DNA of 10,644 bases, taken from Gemmatimonadota bacterium. Its GTDB lineage: Bacteria; Gemmatimonadota; Gemmatimonadetes; Longimicrobiales; Longimicrobiaceae. A model generated the notes under the pieces. That model worked only from the letters and a program-made list of their open reading frames with translations. It had not been told where the DNA came from and searched no databases. Below, in pieces: positions 1 through 7,295 of this stretch (positions are counted from its first letter, which is position 1; each line of letters begins with the position of its first letter). Location: the NCBI GenBank assembly GCA_019348475.1, contig JAHWJJ010000108.1:1-10644 (forward strand), in the 5' to 3' direction. The position numbers and the translations under genes are program-made.

Positions 1-2
1 CC

Positions 3-1067
<1,065 letters not shown>

Positions 1068-1087
1068 CCACGGCCATCCGATGAGGT

Positions 1088-1122
1088 AGAAGCCCCGCCT
1101 GCTGAACGCATGAGGGGCTTCT
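1088..1122 (+). terminator. Hairpin after thiC, probable terminator
   Basis: A perfect 9-bp inverted repeat, AGAAGCCCC (1088-1096) and GGGGCTTCT (1114-1122), with a 17-base loop, begins 20 bases after the thiC stop. There is no clear T-run after it, so termination may be inefficient or factor-assisted. It lies between thiC and the convergent M20 remnant and could serve both strands. Confidence 0.6.
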
Positions 1123-1172
1123 CCGTTGCGGGCTCCGGGATCGCATGCTGTCCTACTCCCGGCGACCGCCCG

Positions 1173-1691
1173 TCACCCCGCGGCGTTCAGGATCAGCTGG
1201 CGGTAGACGCGGATGGCGCGTTCGTAGTCGCGCACGGCGAGGCGCTCGTTGGTGCCGTGCATCCGCTCCCGGTCGGCGGGCGCAAGGCGCACGGGGAGAA
1301 AGCGGAAGACGCTGCTGCTGAGGCCGGCGTAGTGCCGCGCGTCCGTCACCACCACCACCAGGTAGCGCGCCACGATCACGTCGGGGGCAACGCCGCGGAT
1401 GCTGCGCTCCAGCGTGCGGAAGCTCTCGGAGGCGGTGCTGGAGACGGCGGAGGGCTCGGCAGAGAAGGCGCCCACCTGCCTGACCTGCACCCTCGGATCG
1501 TCCACCACGCGCCGCAGGTGCTGCATCACGCGCGCCACGCTGTCCCCCGGCAGGATGCGCAAGTTGACCACCGCCCGCGCGCGGCTGGCCAGCACGTTCT
1601 CCGTCGTCCCGGCCTGGAAGATGGTGGCCGCGGTGGTCGTCCGCACCATCGCGTTGCCGGTGCCTTCCAGCTTCCGCATCACCAGCCGCCG
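1173..1691 (-). pseudogene. M20-family metallopeptidase (CPS1/PM20D1-like), C-terminal remnant
   Basis: The minus-strand frame encodes a typical M20 C-terminal part: the NAMVRTTTAATIF / AGTTENVL lid-domain start, AVVNLRILPGD, TDARHYAGL, FRFLPVRL and the metal-site region MHGTNERLAV, ending just after a helix equivalent to the natural C-terminus. Homologues are about 450-500 residues; here about 170 remain. The catalytic N-terminal domain with most zinc ligands is absent. In-frame codons still resemble the family back to about 1691 (RRLVMMRKL), then the similarity stops, and a TGA closes the frame at 1742-1740. The upstream DNA is instead a terminator-like hairpin and a promoter facing the other way. 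I read this as a gene truncated by replacement of its 5' half. A four-valine run (four tandem GTG codons) precedes TDARHY, where I would expect glycines, in keeping with decay. It is unlikely to be functional. Confidence 0.8.
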
Positions 1692-1762
1692 ATTTGATGT
1701 GCGAGCGGAGCTCCGTTGTCGTAAACGAGTCGAGCCGCCTCACGTCTGCCCAAATCGATCGC

Positions 1763-1794
1763 GCGCGGAGAGCACCAGCCGGTGCTAGCCGCGC
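1763..1794 (+). terminator. Terminator-like hairpin with T-rich tail
   Basis: Nested arms GCGCGG (1763-1768) / CCGCGC (1789-1794) and AGCACC (1771-1776) / GGTGCT (1781-1786) form a stem with a symmetric 2-base mismatch and an AGCC loop, followed by CTTTCTTCTT. It is a diverged relative of the hairpins at 4932-4959 and 7296-7326. No plus-strand gene remains upstream for it to terminate, so it probably arrived with neighbouring DNA or insulates the promoter that follows. Confidence 0.6.
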
Positions 1795-1802
1795 CTTTCT
1801 TC

Positions 1803-1831
1803 TTGACGTCTCAATACGAGCGAATTATGGT
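1803..1831 (+). promoter_or_regulatory. Candidate sigma70-type promoter for the peptide operon
   Basis: TTGACG at 1803-1808 (5/6 to the -35 consensus) is followed after exactly 17 bases by TATGGT at 1826-1831 (4/6 to the -10). It lies just after a terminator-like hairpin and would give a leader of about 170 bases ahead of the peptide start at 2008. This is a consensus match only. Confidence 0.45.
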
Positions 1832-1930
1832 GGGAAGCACGAGCTTCTCGTTGTTGTCTGTGGCACTTCAATCGCACCGGATGTGCCCTTTACGCATGGA
1901 TGGTCCCTGCTCCGGCAGCGGCCTCGTTTT

Positions 1931-1973
1931 GCAGCGGGCCGGCACCCGCTGCCTTTCGGGGGCTTGTCGCCCC
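1931..1973 (+). promoter_or_regulatory. Two tandem hairpins in the 5' leader of the peptide gene
   Basis: GCAGCGGG (1931-1938) pairs perfectly with CCCGCTGC (1945-1952) around a 6-base loop. GGGGC (1959-1963) pairs with GCCCC (1969-1973) around TTGTC. They sit 35 bases before the peptide start codon and could stabilise the leader or attenuate transcription. A regulatory role is inference. Confidence 0.4.
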
Positions 1974-1995
1974 GCCCCTTTCATACACCTGTTTC

Positions 1996-2003
1996 AAGGA
2001 GGT
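1996..2003 (+). promoter_or_regulatory. Near-perfect Shine-Dalgarno (AAGGAGGT)
   Basis: AAGGAGGT lies 4 bases before the ATG at 2008 and is the strongest ribosome-binding site in the window. It fixes the peptide start at 2008 rather than any upstream in-frame codon, and suggests high translation. Confidence 0.8.
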
Positions 2004-2007
2004 CGGT

Positions 2008-2232
2008 ATGTCGCGGTTCAAATTGGTCGCTGGTGCTCTGGCATTCCTTTCGGTGGTGGGGGGAGCGGGCCTGCTGACGGGAGCCGCGCTGGCGCCCGTG
2101 CAGGTGTCGGCGGCATGCGAGAACGACGAGTGTGAGAACCGCAACACGTGCAAGGTCAACACAACGCGGGTTGCGACGTGTTGGAGGCCGGTGGCTGCAA
2201 GACCGTGGCTTGCCAGGAATACTGAGGGCTAA
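2008..2232 (+). CDS. Small exported cysteine-rich peptide precursor (frameshifted as read)
   Basis: The ATG is fixed by the strong Shine-Dalgarno. As read the product is 74 residues. Residues 1-36 form a classic signal peptide: a short basic start (MSRFK), a hydrophobic core and an Ala-rich end (VQVSAA) with a signal-peptidase-I-like site after A35 or A36. The mature part begins CENDECENRNTC (C37, C42, C48). After codon 52 the frame changes character and turns Arg/Trp-rich. The -1 frame from 2163 to the TGA at 2223-2225 instead reads NAGCDVLEAGGCKTVACQEY, with three further cysteines. Restoring one base near 2161-2163 would give a 72-residue precursor whose roughly 36-residue mature part has spacing C-x4-C-x5-C-x7-C-x7-C-x4-C. 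I see no slippery heptamer, so a one-base deletion (mutation or sequencing error) is likelier than programmed frameshifting. I recognise no family. It heads an operon with a propeller lipoprotein, a thioredoxin-fold protein and a signal peptidase. Confidence 0.75.
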   Translation: MSRFKLVAGALAFLSVVGGAGLLTGAALAPVQVSAACENDECENRNTCKVNTTRVATCWRPVAARPWLARNTEG

Positions 2233-2262
2233 CGCGCCCGGGTGCACCCGCATCCGGGCGCG
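2233..2262 (+). terminator. Strong intercistronic hairpin (attenuator or read-through terminator)
   Basis: The arms 2233-2245 and 2250-2262 form a 13-bp stem (one G-U pair) closed by an ACCC loop. It begins at the as-read peptide stop and 8 bases after the stop of the repaired frame. No T-run follows. Its position, between an abundant small precursor gene and a larger accessory gene, fits partial termination or 3'-end protection that would make peptide mRNA exceed downstream mRNA. Confidence 0.6.
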
Positions 2263-2310
2263 GCGGTCCTGGTAGCCACTCATTCCCCTCAACGAATCTG
2301 CAGGATTTAC

Positions 2311-3465
2311 ATGCGACCGACCTCCATCTGCGTGGCTGCGTGGCTGCTGCTGCTCGTAGTCAGCACCGCCGGGTGCGAGCGGACAGCGGCGAGCGCCGGC
2401 AAGATCCGCCACCCGACCGCGGAAAACATCCTCCCCGACACTGAGCTTGCGGACGTCGTGCGCCTGGAAGGCCGGCCGGGTGGTGAGCTTCGGTCATTCG
2501 CGGAGCGGCTCGCCCGGGCGCGCCTGGTGCTGACGCTGGGGACGCTGGAGGGAGCCCCTTCCTCGGTCTTCGGGGCCGTCGAGGACGTGGACGCCCACGC
2601 ACCAGGGCGTTTCGCGGTGCTCGACTCGCGCTACAACGAGATACGCGTCTTCGATGCGAACGGCACGTTCGTCGAGAGCTTTGGCCGGCCGGGTCGCGGG
2701 CCGAACGAGTTTCTGGCACCCGAGGCGCTGGAGAGCCACGGGCCCGACCGCTTCATCGTGGCCGACCGCAACGCCCAGGTAAAAGTCCTGGAGCGTACGC
2801 GCGCGGGGATGCAGCAGAGCGTCACCATCCAGCTGCAGTTCACTCCCGAGGACCTGTGCGTGCTCGGCAATCAGATCGTGGTCCAGGGGCCCATGTCCGG
2901 CAGGATGCTGCACCTGTACTCGACCGACGGCGAGCACCTCCGCTCGCTGGGCGAGGGCTATCGATCCGCCAACCCGCTGGTCGGCAACCAGCTTTCCGAC
3001 GGCCGGGCGGCGTGTGCGACGGAGGCGGGCACCATCGTGGCCATGCTGCGCTATCTGCCCTACGTACGCGGTTACGGTGCCGACGGGACGTTACGGTGGA
3101 CGTCACGCCTCGCGGATTTCCGCACGATCGGCATCGAGGAAGGCGTGGAGGACGACGGCAGGCCCTACGTTCTGATCGGAGCGGGCGCCGGCGAGTACGA
3201 CCAGGTGGAGGTGCTGCACGCCCTGGATGAAGGGCTGGTCATCCTCCAGACCGCGCGGCACACAGCCGAGAGCGACCGCGAGCGGCGTGAATACGCGGAA
3301 TTGCGCACCTATGTGCTATCCGCCCGGACTGGGAACGGCGTGTACGTGGGGAACACGCTCCCGAGGGTACTGGACGTGGCAGGCAGGCGCATCTACACGG
3401 GCACCAACGACCCTTTCCCCCAGGTGCGCGTGTACGAGCTACCTTCCGCGGACGCCGCGTCGTGA
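2311..3465 (+). CDS. 6-bladed beta-propeller lipoprotein
   Basis: A 384-residue secreted protein. The ATG at 2311 has AGGA at a suitable distance and begins a lipoprotein signal peptide: MRPTSI, a hydrophobic stretch of residues 7-17, then STAGC with the probable lipidated Cys at 22. The -3 residue is Thr rather than Leu, which is tolerated but not ideal. The frame remains open to a GTG at 2242 inside the hairpin, which I reject. The mature part is made of propeller strands such as FAVLDSRYNEIRVFDANGTF (residues 101-120), then the hallmark GRPGRGPNEF (125-134), FIVADRNAQVKVLE, LHLYSTDGEHLRSLGEG and a closing PQVRVYELP. This matches the 6-bladed NHL/TolB-like propellers common in Bacteroidetes and Gemmatimonadota. 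Such propellers bind ligands or proteins outside the cytoplasm; no catalytic motif is seen. It is co-directional with the peptide and overlaps the next gene, so it could bind or display the peptide (inference). Confidence 0.85.
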   Translation: MRPTSICVAAWLLLLVVSTAGCERTAASAGKIRHPTAENILPDTELADVVRLEGRPGGELRSFAERLARARLVLTLGTLEGAPSSVFGAVEDVDAHAPGRFAVLDSRYNEIRVFDANGTFVESFGRPGRGPNEFLAPEALESHGPDRFIVADRNAQVKVLERTRAGMQQSVTIQLQFTPEDLCVLGNQIVVQGPMSGRMLHLYSTDGEHLRSLGEGYRSANPLVGNQLSDGRAACATEAGTIVAMLRYLPYVRGYGADGTLRWTSRLADFRTIGIEEGVEDDGRPYVLIGAGAGEYDQVEVLHALDEGLVILQTARHTAESDRERREYAELRTYVLSARTGNGVYVGNTLPRVLDVAGRRIYTGTNDPFPQVRVYELPSADAAS

Positions 3466-4091
3466 GGCGGGTGTTTGGGCGGTGGGCGCTGCTGCTGACG
3501 GCGGCGGCCGTCTTTGCTACAGCACTGGTCGTCGGACGCCGCTCACCGGCGTCCACGGCGGCCACTCCGATGATCGCGCGCGACGGGTCCTACCGTCCGT
3601 CCGGCGTTACTCGGGAGGGCACGGAGCTGAGTCTGGTGTACATCGGCTCCTCCGGGTGCGCGCCCTCCAACCGCGAGGATCTGCCGGGCGCGCTCGAGCA
3701 GCTAAAGCGGCTTCTGCGCCAGCGGGCAGAGGCTGGAGCGCGCGGATTCAGCGCGGTTGGAATCGCGCGTGACTGGGACACGCAGGACGGGCTCGCACAC
3801 CTGAGGAAGTTCGGGGCGTTCGACGAGGTGATGGCCGGCCGCAACTGGATGAACGCCGGTGTCCGGCGCTACGTGTGGGAAGAGATTCCCGGCGAGGCGG
3901 CAACGCCGCAGGTATTGCTCGTAGAGCGCGTGGTCGGCGACGTGTCGGCGAGCGGGATACAATACGGCGTGCACGGCGAGCGGCTCGTGGCGCGGAAAGT
4001 CGGAGCGGACGAGATCCTCAAGTGGACCGAACAGGGCGCGCCGCTCCCGGCGCTGGGATGGGTGCAGAGCGCTGCCGCCGCCGCCCCGTGA
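3462..4091 (+). CDS. Membrane-anchored thioredoxin-fold protein with a single cysteine
   Basis: The GTG start overlaps the propeller stop (GTGA, 3462-3465), so translation is probably coupled; there is no clear Shine-Dalgarno. The product is 209 residues. Residues 8-25 form one hydrophobic segment after a basic start (signal anchor or uncleaved signal). The rest has the order of a thioredoxin fold: ELSLVYIGSSGCAPSN (strand, then C66), a helix rich in Glu/Leu/Arg, FSAVGIARDWDTQ, then EAATPQVLLVE with the Thr-cis-Pro signature at 148-149. Where TlpA/DsbA proteins have CxxC, this has CAPS, and C66 is the only cysteine in the protein. Single-cysteine thioredoxin folds are known for monothiol exchange, isomerisation or purely structural roles. 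It cannot act as an ordinary dithiol oxidase or reductase alone. Beside a cysteine-rich peptide gene, a role in disulfide handling is plausible but unproven. Confidence 0.7.
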   Translation: MRRVFGRWALLLTAAAVFATALVVGRRSPASTAATPMIARDGSYRPSGVTREGTELSLVYIGSSGCAPSNREDLPGALEQLKRLLRQRAEAGARGFSAVGIARDWDTQDGLAHLRKFGAFDEVMAGRNWMNAGVRRYVWEEIPGEAATPQVLLVERVVGDVSASGIQYGVHGERLVARKVGADEILKWTEQGAPLPALGWVQSAAAAAP

Positions 4092-4123
4092 CTCGCGCGG
4101 ATGCGTTCGGAGAGCGGCCGCCA

Positions 4124-4768
4124 ATGGCATCGCGTAGATCCGGGCGAGCATGGCGGCTCATGGTCGTAGCCTGCGCGTTTGGTTCGTTGCTTCTCGGCGT
4201 GCAGTCGGTCCGCCGCTCCGTTGTGGATTATTTCTGCGTGACCGGCGCGTCAATGCAGCCCACCCTGCTCGCCGGCGACTGCATACTCGTGCGCAAGGGC
4301 CGGTTCACGGGTGCACGGGTCGCCCCACCGCGGGGTACGGTCGTCGTGCTTCACCTCGGAGGCGGCGGGTATGTGGTGAAGCGGCTGCTCGCAGGTCCAG
4401 GCGACACAGTTTCCGTGCGGGCAGGCGGTCTGCTGGTGAACGGCACCGCCCTTCACGAACCCTACGTACCCTCTGCGTCAGGGCGGGGGGTGGAGCCGCC
4501 GGGAGACTGGCACTACGCCTTTCTGCTGCCGGAGCACCGCACGGCGGCCTACGCGCCCACGGCCCAAGGATGGGGCCCTCTGGTGGTGCCGGACGGCGCC
4601 TTCTTCGTGCTCGGCGACAACCGCGGCCACAGCGGCGACTCGCGCTTTTTCGGGTTCGTGAAACCGGAGGAGATCGTAGGGCTGCCGCGGCGGGTGGTGT
4701 GGTCGTCGGCACCCCGCGGGCCCCACCTGGGTCGAGTTCGCGTGGGCCGCATTGGCGCGCGGCTCTGA
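4124..4768 (+). CDS. lepB: Signal peptidase I (S26 family)
   Basis: A 214-residue inner-membrane serine protease that would cleave signal peptides on the outer face. A single membrane helix (residues about 12-28) precedes the catalytic domain. Box B is GASMQPTLLAGD with nucleophile Ser43. Box D is YVVKRLLAGPGD with general-base Lys86, and box E is GDNRGHSGDSRFFGFV starting at residue 164. All the expected elements are present, with an insertion between boxes D and E as in many Gram-negative enzymes. The ATG at 4124 has GGAG 11 bases upstream. A GTG at 4088 in the same frame overlaps the previous stop as GTGA, repeating the junction at 3462, and would add 12 residues; I cannot exclude it. As the last gene of the peptide operon it may be a dedicated processing enzyme for the peptide at 2008, though a housekeeping-type paralogue is possible. 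Confidence 0.9.
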   Translation: MASRRSGRAWRLMVVACAFGSLLLGVQSVRRSVVDYFCVTGASMQPTLLAGDCILVRKGRFTGARVAPPRGTVVVLHLGGGGYVVKRLLAGPGDTVSVRAGGLLVNGTALHEPYVPSASGRGVEPPGDWHYAFLLPEHRTAAYAPTAQGWGPLVVPDGAFFVLGDNRGHSGDSRFFGFVKPEEIVGLPRRVVWSSAPRGPHLGRVRVGRIGARL

Positions 4769-4811
4769 TCCTCTCCGACCCAATCCAGCCGTGAGGGGGG
4801 AGCGCTGTGGC

Positions 4812-4907
4812 GCCGCCGAGTTCCGCCACCGCAGCGGCGAGGTGTACCTGCCGGCGTACACGGTGGCCCTAGCGGCGGCGGAGGAGGAGCCGGTCGCGGC
4901 GGATTGA
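4812..4907 (+). pseudogene. thiC 3'-end remnant (direct repeat copy B)
   Basis: Thirty-one codons plus a TGA read AAEFRHRSGEVYLPAYT, then [14 protein letters not shown], against [30 protein letters not shown] in thiC (975-1067). Nothing upstream of 4812 resembles thiC, so this is an isolated tail. It lies 43 bases after the signal peptidase stop and 24 before an intrinsic terminator. Substitutions such as D-to-Y and an in-frame CTA, a rare codon here, suggest it is no longer constrained or came from a related strain. It is probably a scar of recombination or integration at the thiC 3' end. Confidence 0.85.
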
Positions 4908-4931
4908 TCGTTCGGCTCAGCAGATGACGAT

Positions 4932-4959
4932 GCGGGGAGCACCGGCCGGTGCTCCCCGC
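4932..4959 (+). terminator. Intrinsic terminator (28-bp perfect palindrome plus T-rich tail)
   Basis: The bases 4932-4959 form a perfect palindrome, 14 bp per arm (GCGGGGAGCACCGG and its complement), followed by TTCTTCGTTTT. This is the best intrinsic terminator in the window. It would end the peptide-propeller-signal peptidase transcript, and may originally have belonged to the thiC copy in front of it. Confidence 0.85.
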
Positions 4960-5270
4960 TTCTTCGTTTTCACGCCAGCACGGCTGGCTGAACCGTCACC
5001 CGGCCGCACCGCGAATCGAACCGGTGATCACGTCGGCGACGGAGCCGGGATCGGCAGTCCTGGAGAAGAATGCGCGAGTCGCGGGAACAAGCGTTTTGGC
5101 TTCAGCGGCGAATCCCCAGAAAGTATGGGCGCTCACAGACCCGGAGCCGTCGCTTTCTGCGGCGCGGCGGTCAGAACCGGCCGAATCCGACCGTTCACCG
5201 ACAGCCGGAGCCACGCTCCACCCGCGTCGATCGCCGCCGCCGATCATCCACAACTCTCCCGCGACCTGAG
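4960..5270. other. Gene-free region before the secreted multi-module protein
   Basis: I see no convincing coding frame here; the open frames lack a plausible start, composition or recognisable motif. A small perfect hairpin, GCCAGC/GCTGGC (4974-4988, 3-base loop), follows the terminator. The heptamer CGGAGCC occurs three times. No promoter with acceptable spacing was found, although the promoter of the gene at 5271 should lie here. Confidence 0.5.
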
Positions 5271-7289
5271 ATGACCATGACCACGTGCTGCATGGGATGC
5301 GTCCGACCCGCCCCTCCTGCCTCGCCCCGCAACCACGCTGCGCGGGAACGGCGGTGGATCCACACCTTCGCGGCAGCCGCCATCGCCGCGCTCGTCCTGC
5401 TGTGCGCGCCGTCGGCGGGCGCGCAGACGGTGCGCGGAACGGTGGTGGAGGTGGAGTCCGGGAACCCGGTCGCGGGGGCCGTGGTGGTGCTGCTGGATGA
5501 GAACAGCCGGCGGCACGGCGCGGTGCTGAGCGCCGCGGACGGCGGCTACCGCCTCACCGCGCCGCGGGGCGGGCGTTACGTGCTGCGCGCGGAACGCGTC
5601 GGCTTTCAGACCATTACCTCGCCGCCGCTGCTCCTGGCCGAGGGCGAGACGGTGGTGCACCGTCTGGCGGCGGGGGCAGCGCGCATCGTGCTGCAGCCGG
5701 TGCAGGCGCGGGGCCGCGCCCGGGACTGCACCCTGCGCCCGGACGGCAGCGACCAGACGGCGGTCGCCTGGCAGGAAGCCCGCAAGGCGCTCACCGCCAC
5801 CACGCTCGCCGCGGACGGGCAGGGGCTGGCGTACGAGAGCCGCCTGTACCGCCTGGCGCTGCGGCTGGACGACCTGGCCGTGGTGCAGGAGCAGCGCTGG
5901 ACGGTGCCCGGCCGCGCGCGCACGCCTTTTACCGCCACCCCCCTGCGCCGCCTCGCGTCCACCGGCTGGGTGCACGCCGACGGCGACTCCCTCGCGTTCC
6001 ATGCCCCCGACGCCGAGACCCTGCTCTCGGCCGAGTTCCTGGACCACCACTGCTTTCGCCTGCGCCCCGGCGAGGGCGACCGCGACGGGATGGCGGGGCT
6101 GGAGTTCGCGCCCGTACGCGGCCGGCGGGTGCCGGACGTGCACGGCATCCTGTGGATGGACCGCGAGGGCGCCCGGCTGCGCTACCTCGAGTACACGTAC
6201 ACGGGGCTGGAGTGGGCCGGCACGGTGCAGGAGATCGGCGGGCGCGTGGAGTTCGCGCAGGCGGCGGACGGCGCGTGGATCGTCTCGCGCTGGTACATCC
6301 GCATGCCGATGCTGCTGGGGATGCGGCGCGAGGGCGAGCCGCACCGGATGGTTGGGCTGGTGGAGCAGGGCGGCGACGTTACAGGCGTCGGCGGCGGCGG
6401 CGCCCCCGCGGTGGTGTCGGGGATGGTGATCGACACGGTGACGCGGCTGCCGGTGGCGGGGGTGGAGCTGTCGGTGGATGGCTCGGGCGCGGTGGCGCTC
6501 ACCGATTCCACCGGCGCGTACCGGCTGGAGCGCGTTCCGCCCGGGCCCGGATGGCTGCGCGTGCGCCCCCCGGCGCTGGACGACGTGGGGCTGGAGCCGC
6601 TCCGCATTCCGATCGCGCCGGCGCCCGGCGGCACGGAGAGGCGGACGGTGGTGCTGCCGCGCACCGTGGACGTGCTGGCCCGCGCCTGCGCCGGGCTTGC
6701 CGGCATCCCGCTGGTGGGATGGGTGCGCTCCGGCGGGCGGCGCGTGCGCCTCGCCGGCGCCGAGGTGGAGGGGCGCTGGCAGGGTCCGCCGGGGAGCGGC
6801 ACCGCGTTCCGCGCCTTCGTGCCGGCGGACGGGCGCGGCGTCTACGCGCTCTGCGGCCTGGTGCCGGGCGCGCAGGTGACCCTGACGGCCACGGCGGCGC
6901 GGGAGCGCGGCAACGCCGCCCTGCGCCTGCCGCAGACCGGGGCCGCGCTGCAGGAGATCCGGATCCCGATCCGGCAGTGGACGGCGCGCTCGCGGCCGGA
7001 GGCGCACCCGTTCGGCCCGCCGCTGGACGACGCGCGCCTCTCGGGCCGGGTGCTGGACGCCCGCGGCCGCGGCGTGCGTGGCGCCACCGTCCGCATCGGC
7101 CCCGAGCACCCGGCGCTGGCCACGCAGGACCGGGGCGCGTTCACCTGGCCCGTGCTGCCGGCCGGCGCGTACACGCTCCTCGTCTCCCGCCCTGGCCAGC
7201 CGGAGCAGGCGGTGCCGGTGGTGCTGGGCGGCGGCATGACGCTGGAGGTCACCGTGCGCCCCGTGACGCCCCGCGCCCCGGGGCCGTGA
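5271..7289 (+). CDS. Secreted protein with four carboxypeptidase-regulatory-like modules
   Basis: The 672-residue product starts at the ATG at 5271; ATGs at 5277 and 5292 are alternatives, and the frame stays open upstream to 5070 but with basic, non-conserved-looking sequence. An unusually long n-region of about 30 residues precedes a hydrophobic core (33-45) and PSAGAQ, with cleavage likely after A51. The mature protein opens with a CarboxypepD_reg-like Ig fold (about 53-125: VRGTVVEVESGNPVAGAVVVL, YRLTAPRGGRYVLRAERVGF). A beta-rich region follows (about 130-375, with a CFRLRPGEGDRDG segment). Three further modules sit at about 381-445 (VVSGMVIDTVTRLPVAGVEL), 480-560 and 588-665 (LSGRVLDARGRGVRGATVRI). 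No peptidase motif and no TonB-receptor barrel are present, so it is not a carboxypeptidase or receptor. Such modules usually mediate adhesion or protein-protein contacts in the periplasm or at the surface; exact role unknown. Confidence 0.8.
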   Translation: MTMTTCCMGCVRPAPPASPRNHAARERRWIHTFAAAAIAALVLLCAPSAGAQTVRGTVVEVESGNPVAGAVVVLLDENSRRHGAVLSAADGGYRLTAPRGGRYVLRAERVGFQTITSPPLLLAEGETVVHRLAAGAARIVLQPVQARGRARDCTLRPDGSDQTAVAWQEARKALTATTLAADGQGLAYESRLYRLALRLDDLAVVQEQRWTVPGRARTPFTATPLRRLASTGWVHADGDSLAFHAPDAETLLSAEFLDHHCFRLRPGEGDRDGMAGLEFAPVRGRRVPDVHGILWMDREGARLRYLEYTYTGLEWAGTVQEIGGRVEFAQAADGAWIVSRWYIRMPMLLGMRREGEPHRMVGLVEQGGDVTGVGGGGAPAVVSGMVIDTVTRLPVAGVELSVDGSGAVALTDSTGAYRLERVPPGPGWLRVRPPALDDVGLEPLRIPIAPAPGGTERRTVVLPRTVDVLARACAGLAGIPLVGWVRSGGRRVRLAGAEVEGRWQGPPGSGTAFRAFVPADGRGVYALCGLVPGAQVTLTATAARERGNAALRLPQTGAALQEIRIPIRQWTARSRPEAHPFGPPLDDARLSGRVLDARGRGVRGATVRIGPEHPALATQDRGAFTWPVLPAGAYTLLVSRPGQPEQAVPVVLGGGMTLEVTVRPVTPRAPGP

Positions 7290-7295
7290 CGCGGA

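Larger units (their letters stand above)
1692..2007. other. Gene-free leader region of the peptide operon
   Basis: No credible coding frame occurs here. The region is visibly less G+C-rich than its surroundings, especially 1800-1900. In order it holds the junction with the M20 remnant (about 1691), the hairpin at 1763-1794, a promoter-like pair at 1803-1831, two hairpins at 1931-1973 and a strong Shine-Dalgarno at 1996-2003. Confidence 0.6.

Noticed and set aside
2158..2166. Programmed -1 frameshift site in the peptide gene
   Set aside because: No X-XXY-YYZ slippery heptamer and no properly spaced pseudoknot were seen; a base deletion is simpler, although recoding is not strictly excluded.
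2242..2310. Upstream GTG start for the propeller lipoprotein
   Set aside because: The GTG lies inside the 13-bp hairpin and would bury the lipoprotein signal peptide; the ATG at 2311 has a ribosome site and begins a normal signal sequence.
5096..5129. Promoter TTGGCT...TATGGG ahead of the 5271 gene
   Set aside because: The spacer is 22 bases, too long for a sigma70 promoter.
4949..5269. Possible small gene between the terminator and the 5271 gene
   Set aside because: The frame begins inside the terminator palindrome, lacks a ribosome site and has no recognisable or domain-like composition.
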